Assembly: GCF_020622345.1 (NCBI RefSeq)
Contig: NZ_JACNMO010000001.1
Location: forward strand, 310,001-374,000
Reading direction: 5' to 3'
Source of the DNA: Roseobacter weihaiensis
Lineage (GTDB): Bacteria; Pseudomonadota; Alphaproteobacteria; Rhodobacterales; Rhodobacteraceae
Length of the DNA: 64,000 nucleotides
Position numbers and translations under genes: made by a program. Shown here piece by piece: positions 62,368 through 64,000 of this stretch; position 1 is the first letter of the stretch, and every line of letters starts with the position of its first letter. The notes beneath the pieces were generated by a model, which was given only the letters and a program-made list of their open reading frames with translations, was not told the origin of the DNA and did no database searches.

Positions 62368-63407
62368 AGGCGGGACCCTACGCGGTATTCGACATCGGAG
62401 GTACATTTTTTCGCTCTGCCCTATGGCGAGACGGATTGCTAAGCAACGTTTCAAAGAGACCGAGCCTCAATTTCTTGAACACCCCGCATCTTTCCCCCTG
62501 TGAATTGCAAAATGAACTGGTAACCTATCTTTTGAATGAAGCAGCCCGACTAGAAGAGGTGTTCGGCAAACGCATAGGTCATGTCGGCATTTCTCTCGGT
62601 GCTCCCATGAACGCTAAGACAGGCGAAATTTTGCAATCTGGCCCGCTTTGGGGTCCAGAAGCCAAGTCTTTTGATCTATTAGGACAGCTTAGACGGTTTG
62701 CACCCGCAAGAACATACGTGATTGCAAACGACGTGACGGCAGCGCTCCTTAGATACGTTCGCGACATTGATCCTTCCTCCAATGGTAAAGTGCTTTACAT
62801 TACGATCAGCACCGGTGTGGGTTCTCGCCTATTCGACGCTAAGCGAGGAGGTATTCCTACCGACAGCCAACATGGTTTTCAGGGGGAAATCGGTCATTTA
62901 CCCACCCAAACCATCTTGCATGGCTCGCAGCTCAGCTTTCGATGTGATTGTGGCGGCAAGGACCACCTTAACGCCTTCACATCTGGCCGGGGAATTCTTA
63001 ACTTACTTCGAGAACAACCAAAATTCGCCAGCGGCAGCGAAACGGATGACGACCTATTACGCCGGTTCACCGAAGGTGTACACAACGAAGATCTCGACGC
63101 GATCGCGGTTCTAGATGCTTCTACATCACCGTTGGCACAGATTTTAGCCATCCTATTAACTCATGATCCGATTATAGAAACAATTGTGTTGACAGGCGGC
63201 GTTGTACACAAGCTTGAACCGTCTTATTGTGAGTCACTCAACCGACAATTTCTAAATCACGGCTTGTTTCAAGTTACCGACAGAGATCCTGATTACCTTA
63301 TGCGGAGACTAAGAATCGATACACCGGACGACTCCGCTGGTCTAGTCGGGGCTGGACATTTGGTTGAAACGCTCCATAGCAGACGCTCAGTTTATGTCTA
63401 TGACTGA
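62364..63407 (+). CDS. ROK-family sugar kinase
   Basis: 347 aa; overlapping start with the GH4 stop. The N-terminal ATP loop YAVFDIGGTFFRSALWRDG is clear, then VGISLGAPMNAKTGEILQSG, VIANDVTAALLRYV and GFQGEIGHLP. The ROK zinc signature (CxCGxxGC) is altered to CDCGGKDH, with His where the third Cys should be; zinc binding may persist. It lacks the helix-turn-helix of ROK repressors, so it is a kinase. It probably phosphorylates a hexose or amino-sugar for the pathway. Confidence 0.82.
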   Translation: MKAGPYAVFDIGGTFFRSALWRDGLLSNVSKRPSLNFLNTPHLSPCELQNELVTYLLNEAARLEEVFGKRIGHVGISLGAPMNAKTGEILQSGPLWGPEAKSFDLLGQLRRFAPARTYVIANDVTAALLRYVRDIDPSSNGKVLYITISTGVGSRLFDAKRGGIPTDSQHGFQGEIGHLPTQTILHGSQLSFRCDCGGKDHLNAFTSGRGILNLLREQPKFASGSETDDDLLRRFTEGVHNEDLDAIAVLDASTSPLAQILAILLTHDPIIETIVLTGGVVHKLEPSYCESLNRQFLNHGLFQVTDRDPDYLMRRLRIDTPDDSAGLVGAGHLVETLHSRRSVYVYD

Positions 63408-64000
63408 GAGTGAAACGTCCACCCTGACCTATGGCCGTGGGCACTCGGCGCTACTGCGCCCTGAATTGGGGCGCGGGGCACCTGTTCTAACTCAAATCAA
63501 ACATCCTCCACCTGCGCCCGGGGAACTAATTTGTCGTACGCTTGTTGCAGGTGTATGCGGTACGGATTTACAGATATTCTCCGGCACGCGCGGTGAAACG
63601 GCTCAGGTCTTAGGTCACGAAGGCTTGGGCGTGGTGGAAACAGTTGGCCTTCCTGCCGACAAACCGTTGATCGGAAAGCGCATCGCTGTCAACCCGACCG
63701 ATGCAAAAACTGGTGCTGAATTCGGCCACTCCATCAATGGAATGATGCAAGAGCTTTTCGTTGTACCACAGAGATTGCGCCATTTGGTACTAGATGTCCC
63801 AGCTGAACTAGACGCAGAATTGGCGATCCTTGCGGAACCCTTAGCCTCCGTTCTGGCGTTTGCGACCATTGTTCGGTCTGTCAGTCGGCCGCGCCGTATA
63901 GCACTCTTTGGCAGGGGCACTATTGCACATTTGATACGCTTAGTTGCTCAGGATTTATTCCCTAGCGTGAAAGATGTAGTGGTAATCTCACGTGGCGATT
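63394..64000 (+). CDS. Zinc-type alcohol/sugar dehydrogenase (partial)
   Basis: Runs off the right edge; ~200 residues seen, from MSMTESETST (63394) or MTESETST (63400), overlapping the ROK end. Catalytic zinc ligands are present: AGVCGTDLQIFSG (Cys) and QVLGHEGLGVVET (His, Glu). The structural-zinc loop with four cysteines is absent; that place reads NPTDAKTGAEFGHSINGMMQ. The coenzyme domain follows (IALFGRGTIAHLIRLVAQ). Medium-chain dehydrogenases of this kind oxidise polyols or sugars, so it may supply or use keto-sugars within the operon. Confidence 0.85.
   Translation, partial: MSMTESETSTLTYGRGHSALLRPELGRGAPVLTQIKHPPPAPGELICRTLVAGVCGTDLQIFSGTRGETAQVLGHEGLGVVETVGLPADKPLIGKRIAVNPTDAKTGAEFGHSINGMMQELFVVPQRLRHLVLDVPAELDAELAILAEPLASVLAFATIVRSVSRPRRIALFGRGTIAHLIRLVAQDLFPSVKDVVVISRGD

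Noticed and set aside
1-64000. CRISPR arrays, rRNA genes, prophage structural genes
   Set aside because: None were visible when both strands were read.

Overview
The window looks like chromosome or large-replicon DNA of an alphaproteobacterium, most likely a Rhodobacteraceae/Roseobacter-type organism. The reasons are GC-rich coding DNA in the left half, the gene families present (GlcD-type oxidase, SH3 proteins, a plasmid-type ParB/ArdC/DUF3768 module) and the kinds of IS elements. No rRNA or CRISPR array was seen; the only tRNA is tRNA-Gln(UUG) at 5354-5428. All family names come from reading the translations by eye, not from a search.

Layout. (1) 1-5.3 kb is ordinary metabolism: a minus-strand set of 2-hydroxyacid dehydrogenase, gamma-glutamyltransferase and a FAD-linked oxidase that runs off the left edge, with a divergent SH3 protein and quinone reductase. 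(2) 5.3-10.9 kb, after the tRNA, is a decaying accessory stretch: an SNase-like protein, an HNH endonuclease, a frameshifted HTH regulator, a ParA-like fragment, a metallophosphoesterase and a small basic protein each with a stop at codon 3, and an internally deleted IS6 element. (3) 10.9-24.8 kb holds two giant proteins of unknown function (about 2,460 and 1,862 aa if one frameshift in each is bridged). The larger starts with a twin-arginine-like leader. Opposite them is a small papain-fold-like protein. (4) 24.9-28.7 kb has an orphan TniQ-like gene split at an A7 tract, the tail of a serine recombinase interrupted by an IS3 remnant, and further transposase debris.

(5) 28.7-33.1 kb is a compact polymorphic-toxin locus on the minus strand: an unknown 159-aa protein, a WHH/HNH-type nuclease toxin, four SUKH (SMI1/KNR4) immunity paralogues and a CDC123-like ATP-grasp protein. 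A scar of a lost toxin tail lies between two immunity genes. (6) 33.4-44.3 kb is a plasmid/ICE-type minus-strand module: GFA protein, a methyltransferase-strawberry-notch helicase fusion (DarB-like in architecture), DUF6927, a large ParB-like protein, DUF3768 and ArdC. Several of its gene boundaries carry strong hairpins. An anti-restriction or replicon-maintenance role is likely.

(7) 44.7-64 kb is AT-richer and is cut by fragments of IS3, IS5, IS30 and IS66 elements. It looks like a natural-product cluster: a methyltransferase, a CapK/PaaK-like adenylating enzyme, a 61-aa peptide, an AmgK-like sugar kinase, a small tyrosine-phosphatase-like protein, three ATP-grasp ligases with an MFS exporter, a GNAT-MurB fusion, and an overlapping operon of Gfo/Idh dehydrogenase, DegT aminotransferase, GH4 enzyme, ROK kinase and zinc-type dehydrogenase. 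Together they suggest an amino-sugar made by the last operon and joined to amino acids by the ATP-grasp enzymes. The duplicate MurB would be either a tailoring step or self-protection. The product is not known.

The most promising undescribed systems are the giant-protein locus, the amino-sugar/ATP-grasp cluster and the toxin/SUKH/CDC123 array. Several genes carry single-base shifts; whether these are decay or sequence error cannot be told here.
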